From Clostridium_AM tanneri (GTDB lineage Bacteria; Bacillota; Clostridia; Clostridiales; Clostridiaceae), in NCBI RefSeq assembly GCF_033659955.1, contig NZ_JARUJP010000003.1, forward strand, positions 124,001 through 188,000: 64,000 nt of DNA, written 5' to 3'. Below are positions 8,701-17,973 of this stretch, piece after piece (the stretch's first letter is position 1; each line of letters begins with the position of its first letter). The notes below the pieces were generated by a model. That model did no database searches. It saw only the letters and a list, made by a program, of their open reading frames with translations, and was not told the origin of the DNA. The translations under genes and the position numbers were made by a program.

Positions 8701-10091
8701 TGAGTAAACTGAAGATTACGTTTCCACCGTCCGCTGATAAAACAAATTGTAAGAAGGATAAAACGTACAACATTGTCTGCTACCATGCAAAGCCATACCG
8801 CATTTAAACCAAGACCAAATACAGAAACACATAAAAAAGTTGATAAAATCCTAATACCCCACATAGTAAGTAATGAAATTAAAAATGGTATTTTAGTTTC
8901 TCCTACACCATTAAAGATACCTTCTAAAATGATAAGAGCACCAAACATTGGTTCAGAAATAGCTACAATACGTAAAGCGGAAGCACCAGATTGAATTACC
9001 TTAGGATCTTTAGTAAAAATAGACATCATAACATTTGGGAATAGAAAAAGTATAGCACCGGTTATTGTCATAATAGCAACGGCAATTCCTATTATTGTAA
9101 CAGATACATTATGAAGTTTTTTCTCATTTCTCTCACCTAAAGCATTTCCAGCCAGTGTTGAAGCAGAAGCCTGCATACCATAGCCTGGAATATAAAAGGC
9201 TTGCTCCGCTGTTAGTGCAATGGAGTGGGCAGCAAGGGCAATAGTACCTAATTTAGTGACTAATGCCGTAAAAACAACATGTCCAAGACAGGTTGTAACC
9301 CGTTCCAAGGTCACAGGGAAGCCTATCTGAATACATCTTTTCATAATTGGCTTGTGGAGTTTAATTTTTTCACCTTTAGGAGATATTATTTTGTTTCTGT
9401 AAAGTTCAACAAACATCAAGGTACCACTTATGCAGTGAGAAATTGCAGTTGCAGTAGCAGAGCCAACCACCCCTAGTCCAGCACCATAGACAAAAAAGCT
9501 AAAATTACCTATAGATACTGTTCTGCTGTCATAAATCAATATGTAATTTAAAAGTATATTGATAATATTCATAATAAGGTTAACCACCATTGGGGTTTTC
9601 ATGTCCCCAGTAGCACGAAGTACAGCTCCAAAGATTATGCTGGAAGCACGAAACAACATAGGAAGGCATATGATGCCGAAATAAATTGAAGCATCCCTTT
9701 GAATTTCCGGTGCAGCTCCCAACCACTTTGGTAGGAAGGGACTAATGGACAACATAAGTATTCCCACAGCAATTCCTAATATAATTGTAATTATAATGGA
9801 CTGAACAGCTGCAATTTTTGCTTTTTCATATTTTTGAGCACCAATAGATGAAGCTATATAAGCTAGGACACCAATTCCCATAGCAAAAAAAGGTCCATTT
9901 ATTAGCCAGGTTACTGTAGTTGTTAGTCCTACAGCGGCAGAAGCCTCAGCTCCTATTCTGCCTACCATGGCCGAGTCTGCATATTGCACTAAAGTTTGCA
10001 GTGCTTGTTCTACTATAGAAGGCCATGCCAATGCAAATACTGTAATTATCATTTCTTTATTTTGAAACAAAGGCTTTTTTATATTTAACAT
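8697..10091 (-). CDS. MATE family multidrug/Na+ antiporter
   Basis: A membrane protein of 464 residues with about 12 hydrophobic segments in two homologous halves, as in MATE (NorM/DinF type) exporters. The N-terminal WPSIVEQALQTLVQYADSAMVGRIG segment matches the conserved MATE start, and the second half repeats the pattern. It probably exports cationic drugs or metabolites using an ion gradient. ATG 10091 was chosen because GGAG lies 6 nt upstream; a TTG two codons earlier abuts the RBS. It is a single-gene unit with its own terminator. The substrate is unknown. Confidence 0.9.
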   Translation of the reverse strand: MLNIKKPLFQNKEMIITVFALAWPSIVEQALQTLVQYADSAMVGRIGAEASAAVGLTTTVTWLINGPFFAMGIGVLAYIASSIGAQKYEKAKIAAVQSIIITIILGIAVGILMLSISPFLPKWLGAAPEIQRDASIYFGIICLPMLFRASSIIFGAVLRATGDMKTPMVVNLIMNIINILLNYILIYDSRTVSIGNFSFFVYGAGLGVVGSATATAISHCISGTLMFVELYRNKIISPKGEKIKLHKPIMKRCIQIGFPVTLERVTTCLGHVVFTALVTKLGTIALAAHSIALTAEQAFYIPGYGMQASASTLAGNALGERNEKKLHNVSVTIIGIAVAIMTITGAILFLFPNVMMSIFTKDPKVIQSGASALRIVAISEPMFGALIILEGIFNGVGETKIPFLISLLTMWGIRILSTFLCVSVFGLGLNAVWLCMVADNVVRFILLTICFISGRWKRNLQFTQ

Positions 10092-10097
10092 ACACAA

Positions 10098-10422
10098 CTC
10101 CTGTCTTTATATACTATTCCTGTATACACATTTTCCCATTGTTATAATAAGGGATATATAACCATATAGTCAAGGGTCTTAGAAAAGGCTGTAGTTTTTA
10201 TATCACAAGTTTGAAAGGTGATGAAAAATATTTAGTATTCATCATCTTTTTATTTGTCAGGACAATCTTTAGAAATTCTTTAGAATTATCACAAGGTTAT
10301 CTTTAAAAACTAGGTGTATCATAAAGGTAGAGAAATAAGGGAAGGGTAAAAAGACTATAGAGTGAAGTAACTATGATATTATATAATTTAGAATGATTTC
10401 ATAGAAAGAGGGATGGGAAGAA
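10098..10422. other. Intergenic region between divergent MATE and response-regulator genes
   Basis: About 325 bp holding the two divergent promoters. A 12-bp stem hairpin (AAAGGTGATGAA at 10214-10225, TTCATCATCTTT at 10238-10249) is followed by TTATTTG on the plus strand, but no plus-strand gene precedes it; it may be a relic or an attenuator. No confident operator was identified. Confidence 0.4.
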
Positions 10423-11127
10423 ATGAATATATATAATATTTTAGTGGTAGAAGATGAGGTAGATATAGCCATTGCAATAGAAGCTTATTTGGTAAATCAA
10501 GGATATAAAGTTTTTATTGGACATAATGGATTGGAAGGATTAGAAATAATAGAAAAAGAAGACATACATCTAGCAATTGTAGATGTAATGATGCCTAAGA
10601 TGGATGGTATAACTTTTACTATGAGGCTTAGAAAAGATTATGATTTTCCAGTAATAATATTATCTGCAAAATCTGAGGAGGTTGATAAAATAATGGGACT
10701 CAATATAGGGGCAGATGACTATGTAACAAAGCCCTTTAAACCTCTTGAGCTTTTGGCAAGGGTAAATTCCCAGCTCAGAAGATATACTAAGTTTTTAAAT
10801 ATGGTTAAGGGAACAGGTAGGCAGGACAATGTTTACATAATAGGAGGCTTAGAACTTAATATAGACACAAAAGAGGTAACTGTAGATGGAAATATGGTAA
10901 AAACTACTCCTAGCGAGTTTAAAATTCTTGCGTTACTTATGAAAAATCCAGGAAGAGTTTTTCCTGCAGAAGAGATATATGAAAAGATTTGGAATGAGCA
11001 TGCCATAAACACAGATACAATAATGGTTCATGTAAGAAACATAAGAGAAAAGATAGAGATAAATCCTAAAAATCCAAAATATTTGAAGGTGGTGTGGGGC
11101 GTTGGATATAAAATTGAAAAACAGTAA
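10423..11127 (+). CDS. OmpR/PhoB-family response regulator
   Basis: A 234-residue regulator with an N-terminal receiver domain and a C-terminal winged-helix DNA-binding domain (from about residue 135). The receiver has the acidic pocket EDE near residues 10-12, the phospho-acceptor Asp in IVDVMMPKMDG (about 54) and Lys in YVTKPF (about 103). The effector domain shows the typical TPSEFKILALL, RVFPAEEIYEKIW and VHVRNIREKIE motifs and ends GVGYKIEKQ. It is arranged with the overlapping histidine kinase gene as a VanRS-like pair. The signal and regulon are unknown; the upstream MATE pump could be a target, which is inference only. Confidence 0.95.
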   Translation: MNIYNILVVEDEVDIAIAIEAYLVNQGYKVFIGHNGLEGLEIIEKEDIHLAIVDVMMPKMDGITFTMRLRKDYDFPVIILSAKSEEVDKIMGLNIGADDYVTKPFKPLELLARVNSQLRRYTKFLNMVKGTGRQDNVYIIGGLELNIDTKEVTVDGNMVKTTPSEFKILALLMKNPGRVFPAEEIYEKIWNEHAINTDTIMVHVRNIREKIEINPKNPKYLKVVWGVGYKIEKQ

Positions 11128-13261
11128 AGGCAAGTACATTATAACTATAGTTACTTTATTAGTATTAATAGCCTCTTCTTTAGCAATGTATTCTGTATAT
11201 CCTATAATAAAAGAAAACAGCAAGAAATATGAATATAATATTTTCGAAAGAGGAGATTTTCTAAATGACATAGTAAATAGCAATTACAGCATATATTTTG
11301 ATACTCTTAAGAAAAAGGAAAATAAGAATATTGAACCTTCCGATGTTATTTTAAATCTCGATAAAAAGTACGATGATTATATACATGATGACATAGATAA
11401 TTATAAAAATAGATTTAATGAAGAGATATATGAACATAAGAGAAATTTAGATCAACAACTAATGAACCTGGAATACTATGCTATAGAAAAAGATAGTAAG
11501 TTAGTGGAGGAAAGAAACAAAGGTAGTATAAAGTCTTTATTAGATGATAGTACTAATCTTCAATCTCTTAATAACAACTATAGTTTTTATATAGTTATTG
11601 AATATGATGATCAAGGAAATAGCATAATTAAAAAGCTTTATGGTGCGGATGTGACAAATATCCTATGGCAGTTTAAAAATAATAAGATAACTAGTAGAGA
11701 ACGTCTAGAGATGAAACCTATTAGGAATATGACCTATATTTATGCTGTTCCAAAAGAATTAAAATATAAGGATTCAATATCCTTATATAAAGAGAACAAT
11801 GAAATTAATGCTTACAAAGATGCATCGGTATTTTTTATCATTATAGCTTCTCTTTGCATATTAATAGCTGCACTTATAATTCCGTATAAAATAGAAAAGG
11901 AACTAATTGGATTTAAAAAGATTGCTGCAATACCTGTAGAGATGATTATTCTTATAATTTCTATCCTGTCTGTACTCCTATACCAGGCACCGGAGCTTGT
12001 TATTACAAGCACAATAAATGGAGATTTATCTAAGATTTTACCAATAAGTTTTAGCCAAGCTGCTATTTATAGAGGTATAGATGTAATAAATGTTCTTTAT
12101 TGGTTTTTATGTTTTGGAATATTATTTACTATTAGTATTATTGCAAAGCATATTCTAAACACTGGAATTAAGGAGTATATAAAAATAAACTCTTTCATGT
12201 ATAAAATTTTAAAATTTATTGGAAGAGTTAACAAAAGGTTTTATGATTATTTAAAAAATATAGACCTAAAAGAGAAGAATACTAAGAAAATAGCAACATT
12301 ATTAGGAATAAATCTAGCTATAGTATCACTAATTAGCTGTCTGTGGTTTTTAGGAATAATAGGGGCGATAATATACACTGGCATACTATTTGTAATGATA
12401 AGAAAACATTATAATAATATTAGTAATCAATATGACAAGCTTCTTGAAGCTGCAAATAAAATAGCTGAAGGCAATTTGGATGTAACTATTGAAGAAAATT
12501 TAGGGGTGTTTAATGCTTTTAAGAAGGAAATGGAAAGTATACAAAAGGGTTTTAAAAAAGCTGTTGATGAAGAAGTAAAAAGCCAGAGAATGAAGACAGA
12601 GCTTATTACTAATGTTTCTCATGACCTAAAGACGCCCTTAACATCTATTATTACCTATGTAGATTTGCTAAAAGATGAAACTCTCTCAGTGGAAAAAAGA
12701 AAGGAATATTTAGAAACCCTGGATAGGAAATCCCAAAGATTGAAGGAGTTAATAGAGGATTTATTTGAAGTTAGTAAAGCCACAAGTGGAAACATACAAT
12801 TAAATATTGTAGATGTAGATGTGGTGGACTTAATGAAACAAACTTTACTTGAATTAGATGATAAAATATCAAAATCATCATTAATAGTAAAAACAAATTA
12901 TCCGAAATCAAAGGTAATAGTGCCTCTAGACAGCCAGCGTATCTTTAGAGTATTCGAAAATTTAATAATTAATATAACTAAGTATGCCATGAAGGGTTCT
13001 AGAGTTTATATAGACATTGATTCAAAAGAAGACAAGGTAGAAATAACCCTAAAAAATATGGCAGCAAATGAAATAGATTTTAATGTAGATGAGATAGTAG
13101 AAAGGTTTGTAAGAGGAGATAAATCACGGAGTGCAGAGGGTTCAGGCTTAGGGTTAGCTATAGCAAAAAGCTTTGTAGAACTTCAAGGTGGAGAACTAAA
13201 TGTAATTGTCGATGGAGACTTATTTAAGGTTACAATTACTTTTGAAAAAAAAGCTATATAG
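11102..13261 (+). CDS. Membrane sensor histidine kinase partner of the response regulator
   Basis: A 719-residue kinase starting at TTG 11102, overlapping the response-regulator stop by 26 nt. An N-terminal membrane segment is followed by an extracellular region of about 200 residues, then several more membrane segments (about residues 245-440), a HAMP-like linker, and HisKA with NVSHDLKTPLTS (phospho-His near residue 506). The C-terminal ATPase has ENLIINITKYA (N box) and GSGLGLAIAKS (G2 box); the G1 box is weak. It phosphorylates the adjacent regulator. The multi-pass sensor region resembles clostridial VanS-like kinases that respond to envelope stress. The ligand is not predictable. Confidence 0.93.
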   Translation: MDIKLKNSKGKYIITIVTLLVLIASSLAMYSVYPIIKENSKKYEYNIFERGDFLNDIVNSNYSIYFDTLKKKENKNIEPSDVILNLDKKYDDYIHDDIDNYKNRFNEEIYEHKRNLDQQLMNLEYYAIEKDSKLVEERNKGSIKSLLDDSTNLQSLNNNYSFYIVIEYDDQGNSIIKKLYGADVTNILWQFKNNKITSRERLEMKPIRNMTYIYAVPKELKYKDSISLYKENNEINAYKDASVFFIIIASLCILIAALIIPYKIEKELIGFKKIAAIPVEMIILIISILSVLLYQAPELVITSTINGDLSKILPISFSQAAIYRGIDVINVLYWFLCFGILFTISIIAKHILNTGIKEYIKINSFMYKILKFIGRVNKRFYDYLKNIDLKEKNTKKIATLLGINLAIVSLISCLWFLGIIGAIIYTGILFVMIRKHYNNISNQYDKLLEAANKIAEGNLDVTIEENLGVFNAFKKEMESIQKGFKKAVDEEVKSQRMKTELITNVSHDLKTPLTSIITYVDLLKDETLSVEKRKEYLETLDRKSQRLKELIEDLFEVSKATSGNIQLNIVDVDVVDLMKQTLLELDDKISKSSLIVKTNYPKSKVIVPLDSQRIFRVFENLIINITKYAMKGSRVYIDIDSKEDKVEITLKNMAANEIDFNVDEIVERFVRGDKSRSAEGSGLGLAIAKSFVELQGGELNVIVDGDLFKVTITFEKKAI

Positions 13262-13262
13262 T

Positions 13263-13314
13263 AAATAGGCCTTTTCTATTCCCTAGCTTTAAGGGATAGA
13301 AAAGGTCTATTTTT
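13263..13314. terminator. Bidirectional terminator between histidine kinase and feoB
   Basis: A long inverted repeat (ATAGGCCTTTTCTATTCCCT against AGGGATAGAAAAGGTCTAT) sits between convergent genes, with A/T tracts on both sides. Confidence 0.85.
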
Positions 13315-13327
13315 AGTTGTATATAAA

Positions 13328-15445
13328 TTAACCTAAACCTAAAATTTTAAATACTGTGGTTGTAATAAAGCACACAACAAATGCTACTAGAGTTGGTATA
13401 AGTGCTGAAAGTGCTGTCCACTTCAAGCTAAGGGTTTCCTTTTTTATAGTTAAAAGTGTTGTAGCACAAGGCCAGTGAAGCAAGCTAAATAGCATCATGT
13501 TAAGTGCTGTAAGATATGTCCATCCATGATCTAGCAATATCTTTCTTAAGGATTCTATACTTTCAAATTCAATCATAGTCCCTGTGGATAAATAAGACAT
13601 CAATAGTATAGGAAGTACAATTTCGTTTGCAGGAAGTCCAAGTATAAAGGCCATTAATATGAAGCCATCAAGACCGATGACCTTGGCAAGAGGATCAAGA
13701 AAAGCTGCGGTATGCCCTATAATACTTAGGTCACCAATGTAGATATTAGCAAGTACCCAGGTTATGGCTCCTGCTGGGGCAGCAACGACTACAGCCCTCC
13801 ACAGTACAAACATAGTCCTGTCAATAATTGAAGTGTATAAAACCCTTCCTATTTGAGGTACTCTATAAGGGGGAAGCTCTAAAGTAAAAGTAGAAGGAAC
13901 TCCCTTTAAAACTGTCTTAGATAAGCCATAGGATACTAGTAAAGTTATAGATATACCTATAACAACTAGTGCTGTTACTGATAGTACTGGTAAAAAATTA
14001 AATCCGCTGCCTCCCTTTGCAACGAGGAAAACCGTTGAGATGGCTATTAGAGTAGGAAATCTTCCATTACAGGGAACAAAGTTATTGGTTAATGTTGCAA
14101 TAAGTCTTTCTCTAGGAGATTCTATTATTCTGCAGGCTATTATGCCAGCAGCATTACAACCAAAACCCATGCACATTGTCAAACACTGCTTGCCGTGGGC
14201 ACAGGCTTTTTTAAACAAGTGATCTAGATTAAAGGCTACTCTAGGCAGGTAGCCAAGATCCTCTAGTATTGTAAAGAGTGGGAAAAATATGGCCATAGGG
14301 GGAAGCATAACAGATACTACCCAGGCTAGGGTTCTGTAAAGTCCAAGTATAAGAATACCGTGAAGCCAACTAGGGGCATTCATGTGGTTAAACAATAAAG
14401 TCAGTTTAGATTCTAAATTAAATAAAAGATCAGCTATCATGGCAGAGGGCACATTGGCTCCAGTGATGGTAATCCAGAATATCATAGCTAAAGTCAGGAG
14501 CATCAGCGGAATACCAAAAACTTTTGAAGTAATATAATTATCAATTAACTTATCTCTATTTATTTTAGCCTTATTTTCCTTTACATATTTGTCCCTTACT
14601 TCTTCAGCTCTCCTGTAAATCTGTTCTGATATATCGTCTCTAATATTTATTTTATCTCTATCCTCGGTAGATGAATTTGCAGCTACTAATATTTCTTGCA
14701 AGGAATCCTTATCTAAATTGCTGAAAATAGAGGAGATTGTTCTTGAATCTCCATCTAAAACTCTTAAAGCAAGCCACCGTGAATTAATTCCTATTATATT
14801 TTTTTCAATAAGTGGTTCTATGGATTTAAACTTTTCTTCTATATAGTGGGGATATTTTACAACTTTAGGATTTGATTTAATCTGACCTGTAGTAACCTTG
14901 TACGCTGCTTCTTTTAGTTCCTTTATACCTACACCACTTCGTGCTGCGCATAATACCACAGGAACACCTAATTCCTTTTCTATGCCTTCTCCATCAATAA
15001 CTATATTTTTCTTTTTTGCTTCGTCTATAAGATTTATGCATAACACTATGTTGTCAGTAAGCTCCATTATTTGATATACCAGATTGAGGTTTCTTTCAAG
15101 GCAGGTTGCATCGGTAACTACTATTACTGCATTAGAATTACCAAAGCATATAAAATCTCTAGCTACTTCTTCCTCTACAGAGGATGCAAAGAGGGAATAG
15201 GTTCCAGGCAAATCTACTAATATATTTTCTTTACCTTTATAGGTAAATTCTCCTCTTGCGTTTACTACTGTTTTACCAGGCCAATTGCCAGTGTGCTGGT
15301 GAAGACCAGTCAGGGCATTGAAAACAGTACTTTTGCCAGTATTGGGATTGCCAGCAAGAGCAATAATGTATTGCCCTTCTTTTTTCTCGATGTTAAATAT
15401 GTCTGTAAAAGCATCACTTTTAGTAGAGTGGAATGTGAGCCCCAT
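13328..15445 (-). CDS. feoB: Ferrous iron transport protein B
   Basis: A 705-residue Fe(II) transporter. The N-terminal GTPase domain has G1 GNPNTGKST, G3 DLPGTYS and G4 NLIDE. A GDI-like helical region follows, then two Gate-type membrane modules with the conserved cysteine-containing segment TMCMGFGCNAAG and a later FILGLPANE motif. GTP binding opens Fe(II) passage across the cytoplasmic membrane. It lies downstream of feoA in the same unit, about 65 nt apart, with CCTCCT-type RBS complement near 15450. This is one of two feoB genes in the window; its sequence differs clearly from the 587-residue copy at 56687-58450. A DtxR-like box lies upstream of the operon. Confidence 0.96.
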   Translation of the reverse strand: MGLTFHSTKSDAFTDIFNIEKKEGQYIIALAGNPNTGKSTVFNALTGLHQHTGNWPGKTVVNARGEFTYKGKENILVDLPGTYSLFASSVEEEVARDFICFGNSNAVIVVTDATCLERNLNLVYQIMELTDNIVLCINLIDEAKKKNIVIDGEGIEKELGVPVVLCAARSGVGIKELKEAAYKVTTGQIKSNPKVVKYPHYIEEKFKSIEPLIEKNIIGINSRWLALRVLDGDSRTISSIFSNLDKDSLQEILVAANSSTEDRDKINIRDDISEQIYRRAEEVRDKYVKENKAKINRDKLIDNYITSKVFGIPLMLLTLAMIFWITITGANVPSAMIADLLFNLESKLTLLFNHMNAPSWLHGILILGLYRTLAWVVSVMLPPMAIFFPLFTILEDLGYLPRVAFNLDHLFKKACAHGKQCLTMCMGFGCNAAGIIACRIIESPRERLIATLTNNFVPCNGRFPTLIAISTVFLVAKGGSGFNFLPVLSVTALVVIGISITLLVSYGLSKTVLKGVPSTFTLELPPYRVPQIGRVLYTSIIDRTMFVLWRAVVVAAPAGAITWVLANIYIGDLSIIGHTAAFLDPLAKVIGLDGFILMAFILGLPANEIVLPILLMSYLSTGTMIEFESIESLRKILLDHGWTYLTALNMMLFSLLHWPCATTLLTIKKETLSLKWTALSALIPTLVAFVVCFITTTVFKILGLG

Positions 15446-15509
15446 TTTTGTTAACCTCCTAAAAATTTTTGATGTTTAAAAGCAGGTAGTAACCTGCTTC
15501 AATGAGCCT

Positions 15510-15737
15510 TTAGTTATGAGTAACGAAAATTAAGGATGCTTCCTCTTTTCTCAGAGCTATCATGGCACCTCTTATATTGTAAACTGTGGGATCTCCTGAT
15601 GGACCTTTTCTTACCACTTCTATTTGAGCGCCCTTAGTTAGACCAAGAGCCAGCATTCTTTCTCTTAACATTCCAGTAGATAACAAATTTTCAACAGTTA
15701 CATAATTTCCTACAGATACATTATTGAGCTTTAACAT
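15510..15737 (-). CDS. feoA: Ferrous iron transport protein A
   Basis: A 75-residue SH3-like FeoA-domain protein (RERMLALGLTKGAQIEVVRKGPSGDPTVY, with IRGAMIALRKEEA). The G-x-GDP-x-x-Y pattern is typical. FeoA interacts with FeoB in the cytoplasm and supports transport; its exact action is unsettled. It is the first gene of the feoAB unit and starts at ATG 15737 behind GGAGGAAG. Confidence 0.95.
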   Translation of the reverse strand: MLKLNNVSVGNYVTVENLLSTGMLRERMLALGLTKGAQIEVVRKGPSGDPTVYNIRGAMIALRKEEASLIFVTHN

Positions 15738-15813
15738 AAAACTTCCTCCTTGAACTAATAATTATATTGTAAAAATAAGTTTTCACTAGCTTAATTTAGT
15801 TTCATGGTATTAA

Positions 15814-15832
15814 TTTTGTTACCCTAAGCTAA
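15814..15832 (-). promoter_or_regulatory. Candidate DtxR/IdeR-type metal-regulator box upstream of feoAB
   Basis: The minus strand reads TTAGCTTAGGGTAACAAAA, matching 15 of 19 positions of the DtxR/IdeR consensus TTAGGTTAGGCTAACCTAA, 77-95 nt before the feoA start. A second, shorter palindrome AGGTTAAACCT lies at 15898-15908. Assignment is by eye only. Confidence 0.4.
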
Positions 15833-15933
15833 CTTTAATATAATCTATGCTTATAGTTCTAAAAAGGTGCTAGTTTAAATAAAATAATAAGTAGCCTAGG
15901 TTAAACCTCTGTTGACATAGGTCAAGAAAAATA

Positions 15934-15986
15934 TTATTATGAAAAAGATAGTAGTACGTGGAGTACTACTATCTTTTTCATAATAA
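15934..15986. other. 24-bp perfect stem hairpin between divergent genes
   Basis: Positions 15934-15957 are the exact reverse complement of 15963-15986, with a 5-nt loop (GTGGA). It looks like a strong terminator with T-rich flank on both strands, but both neighbouring genes are transcribed away from it. It may end an upstream transcript, act as an attenuator for the plus-strand gene or insulate the two promoters. Confidence 0.8.
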
Positions 15987-16032
15987 ATTAATATTTACAT
16001 ATGCTGCTTAAGAAAGAAGGGCTATAACAAGA

Positions 16033-17196
16033 ATGGATGATTTTAAAAAGGCAATTAAGGAAATAATAGAAGAAGAAATTATTAAAATAGTTATTAGCAA
16101 TAAGATGAATAAGGATGTTCAATACAATAAAATAACATTTATTTTAAAAGAAAATAATCAAAAACAATATTATCAAATAGAAAAATACACTGACAAACAA
16201 GTTTTTCACGAGAATATTGACGTAGATATATTAGAAGAGAAGCTAACGGAATATTTACAAGGAAATTATAAACAACTTTCCGCTTGGTCTACCTCAACTA
16301 CTTTTGATTTGAAAATATCTAAAAAGGGAAAAGTCTTTTTAGGTAAAAAGAAAGACGACAATATAAAGGTAGCAAACAAAAGTCATAATAAAGAAAAGAA
16401 TTATATTTTAAAAGAGGGAATGATAATAGAACCTCTTATAGATTTAGGGGTTTTTACAAAGGAAGGTAAGGTAGTTAACTCAAAATATGATAAATATAAG
16501 CAAATAAATAGGTTTATAGAAATCATAGATGATGAAGTTAAGAAAAATGATTTTAAAGAGCTTACAATTTTAGATTTTGGTTGTGGCAAATCTTACTTGA
16601 CTTTTATAGTTTACTATTATTTTGTAGAAATTAAAAAGATTAATGTAAAGATGATAGGATTAGATCTTAAGGAAGATGTTATTAAAAAGTGCAATGAGAT
16701 AGCTGAAAAATATAAATATGAGAACCTACACTTTGAAATTGGAGATATAAATGGATTTAAATACAATAACAAAGTTGATATGGTAATTACATTACATGCC
16801 TGCGATACAGCAACGGATTATGCTTTATATAATGCGATAAAGTGGAATAGTAAGATGATTTTCTCTGTTCCTTGCTGCCAGCATGAGTTTAATGAACAGA
16901 TGAAGGCAGAATCTCTATCTATACTTACAAGATATGGAATAGTGCAAGAAAGAGTTGCAGCACTTATGACAGATGCTGTCAGGGCTAATTTATTAGAGTG
17001 TTTAGGCTACAAAACTCAACTTTTAGAATTTATAGATATAGCACATTCCCCTAAAAATATATTAATCAGAGCATCTAAGGGTAATGTATCTGAGGATAAA
17101 AGAAAGAAAGCCCTAGTTGAGGTTGAAGATTTAATTAAGCAATTTAATTTTAATCCAACACTATTTAATCTATTAAAAAAAGATAACTTAATTTAA
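16033..17196 (+). CDS. Class I SAM-dependent methyltransferase (Methyltransf_32-like)
   Basis: A 387-residue cytoplasmic protein. The C-terminal two thirds form a Rossmann-type methyltransferase with motif I ILDFGCGKSYLTF (about residues 178-190), an acidic residue ending the next strand (MIGLDLKED), and motif IV-like VDMVITLHACDTATDYAL. The SVPCCQHEFNEQM segment is characteristic of the Methyltransf_32 group, found in eukaryotic and bacterial RNA or protein methyltransferases. The first 150 residues are Lys-rich and not assigned. Substrate unknown. The gene is followed by yjdM at 64 bp and is probably cotranscribed. Confidence 0.85.
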   Translation: MDDFKKAIKEIIEEEIIKIVISNKMNKDVQYNKITFILKENNQKQYYQIEKYTDKQVFHENIDVDILEEKLTEYLQGNYKQLSAWSTSTTFDLKISKKGKVFLGKKKDDNIKVANKSHNKEKNYILKEGMIIEPLIDLGVFTKEGKVVNSKYDKYKQINRFIEIIDDEVKKNDFKELTILDFGCGKSYLTFIVYYYFVEIKKINVKMIGLDLKEDVIKKCNEIAEKYKYENLHFEIGDINGFKYNNKVDMVITLHACDTATDYALYNAIKWNSKMIFSVPCCQHEFNEQMKAESLSILTRYGIVQERVAALMTDAVRANLLECLGYKTQLLEFIDIAHSPKNILIRASKGNVSEDKRKKALVEVEDLIKQFNFNPTLFNLLKKDNLI

Positions 17197-17259
17197 AGGT
17201 GACGGATTAAAATAATTTTATATATGACAATTAACAATAGCAATGGAGGAAATGAATTT

Positions 17260-17601
17260 ATGTCTAGTTTACCAAATTGTCCAAAATGTAATTCAGAATA
17301 CACTTACGAGGATGGAAGTCTTTTTGTTTGTCCAGAATGCGCTCATGAGTGGGCTTTAAAATTAGAAACAGAAGACAATGAAGACAACAATAGTATCAAA
17401 GATGCAAATGGAAATATCTTAAATGATGGCGATTCTGTAACAGTAATAAAAGATCTAAAGGTAAAAGGAAGTTCATCAGTGATAAAAATAGGTACAAAAG
17501 TAAAAAACATACGCTTAGTTGATGGAGACCACAATATTGATTGCAAAATTGATGGTTTTGGAGCTATGAAACTAAAATCTGAATTTGTTAAAAAGGTATA
17601 A
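17260..17601 (+). CDS. yjdM: YjdM/PhnA family zinc-ribbon protein
   Basis: A 113-residue protein with an N-terminal zinc ribbon (CPKC ... CPEC) and the C-terminal PhnA/YjdM domain with DANGNILNDGDSVTVIKDLKVKG and KIGTKVKNIRLV motifs. The family was once linked to alkylphosphonate use, but no phn genes are nearby and the true role is not settled. ATG 17260 was chosen because GGAGG lies about 10 nt upstream; an in-frame ATG at 17224 lacks an RBS. Confidence 0.9.
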   Translation: MSSLPNCPKCNSEYTYEDGSLFVCPECAHEWALKLETEDNEDNNSIKDANGNILNDGDSVTVIKDLKVKGSSSVIKIGTKVKNIRLVDGDHNIDCKIDGFGAMKLKSEFVKKV

Positions 17602-17721
17602 ATTCCTTTTTAGTAAAATAGAATAGAAACAGTTTTTGGCAACAACAAAAGAAACAAAAAATATAGTAGCAAAAGATTGGTAATGGATTACCTTTATTAT
17701 AAGGCTACAGTTAATAAGTAC

Positions 17722-17764
17722 AGATCGAGTAAGGAATTAACCCTAGCTCGATCTATATTTTTTC
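17722..17764 (+). terminator. Terminator after yjdM
   Basis: AGATCGAG (17722-17729) pairs with CTCGATCT (17747-17754), followed by a T-rich tract. It lies within the 370-bp gap to the next gene; the rest of that gap is AT-rich with no other clear feature. Confidence 0.75.
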
Positions 17765-17973
17765 AGTAATTTAGTGTGAACTTATAGTTTATCATAACAA
17801 TAAAATGATTATTTTAGGATAAAGAGAAATTATTGTAACTCTACTTGTTAATTTATGTGCAGGATTTAAGATTACAGATTGAAATTAAGGTTTTCTTAAG
17901 ATGTTCTTTAAGTATTTTTAAATTTTATGCTGCATAATGGGTATATCAAACAAACAAGTGGGGGTACTTTACG

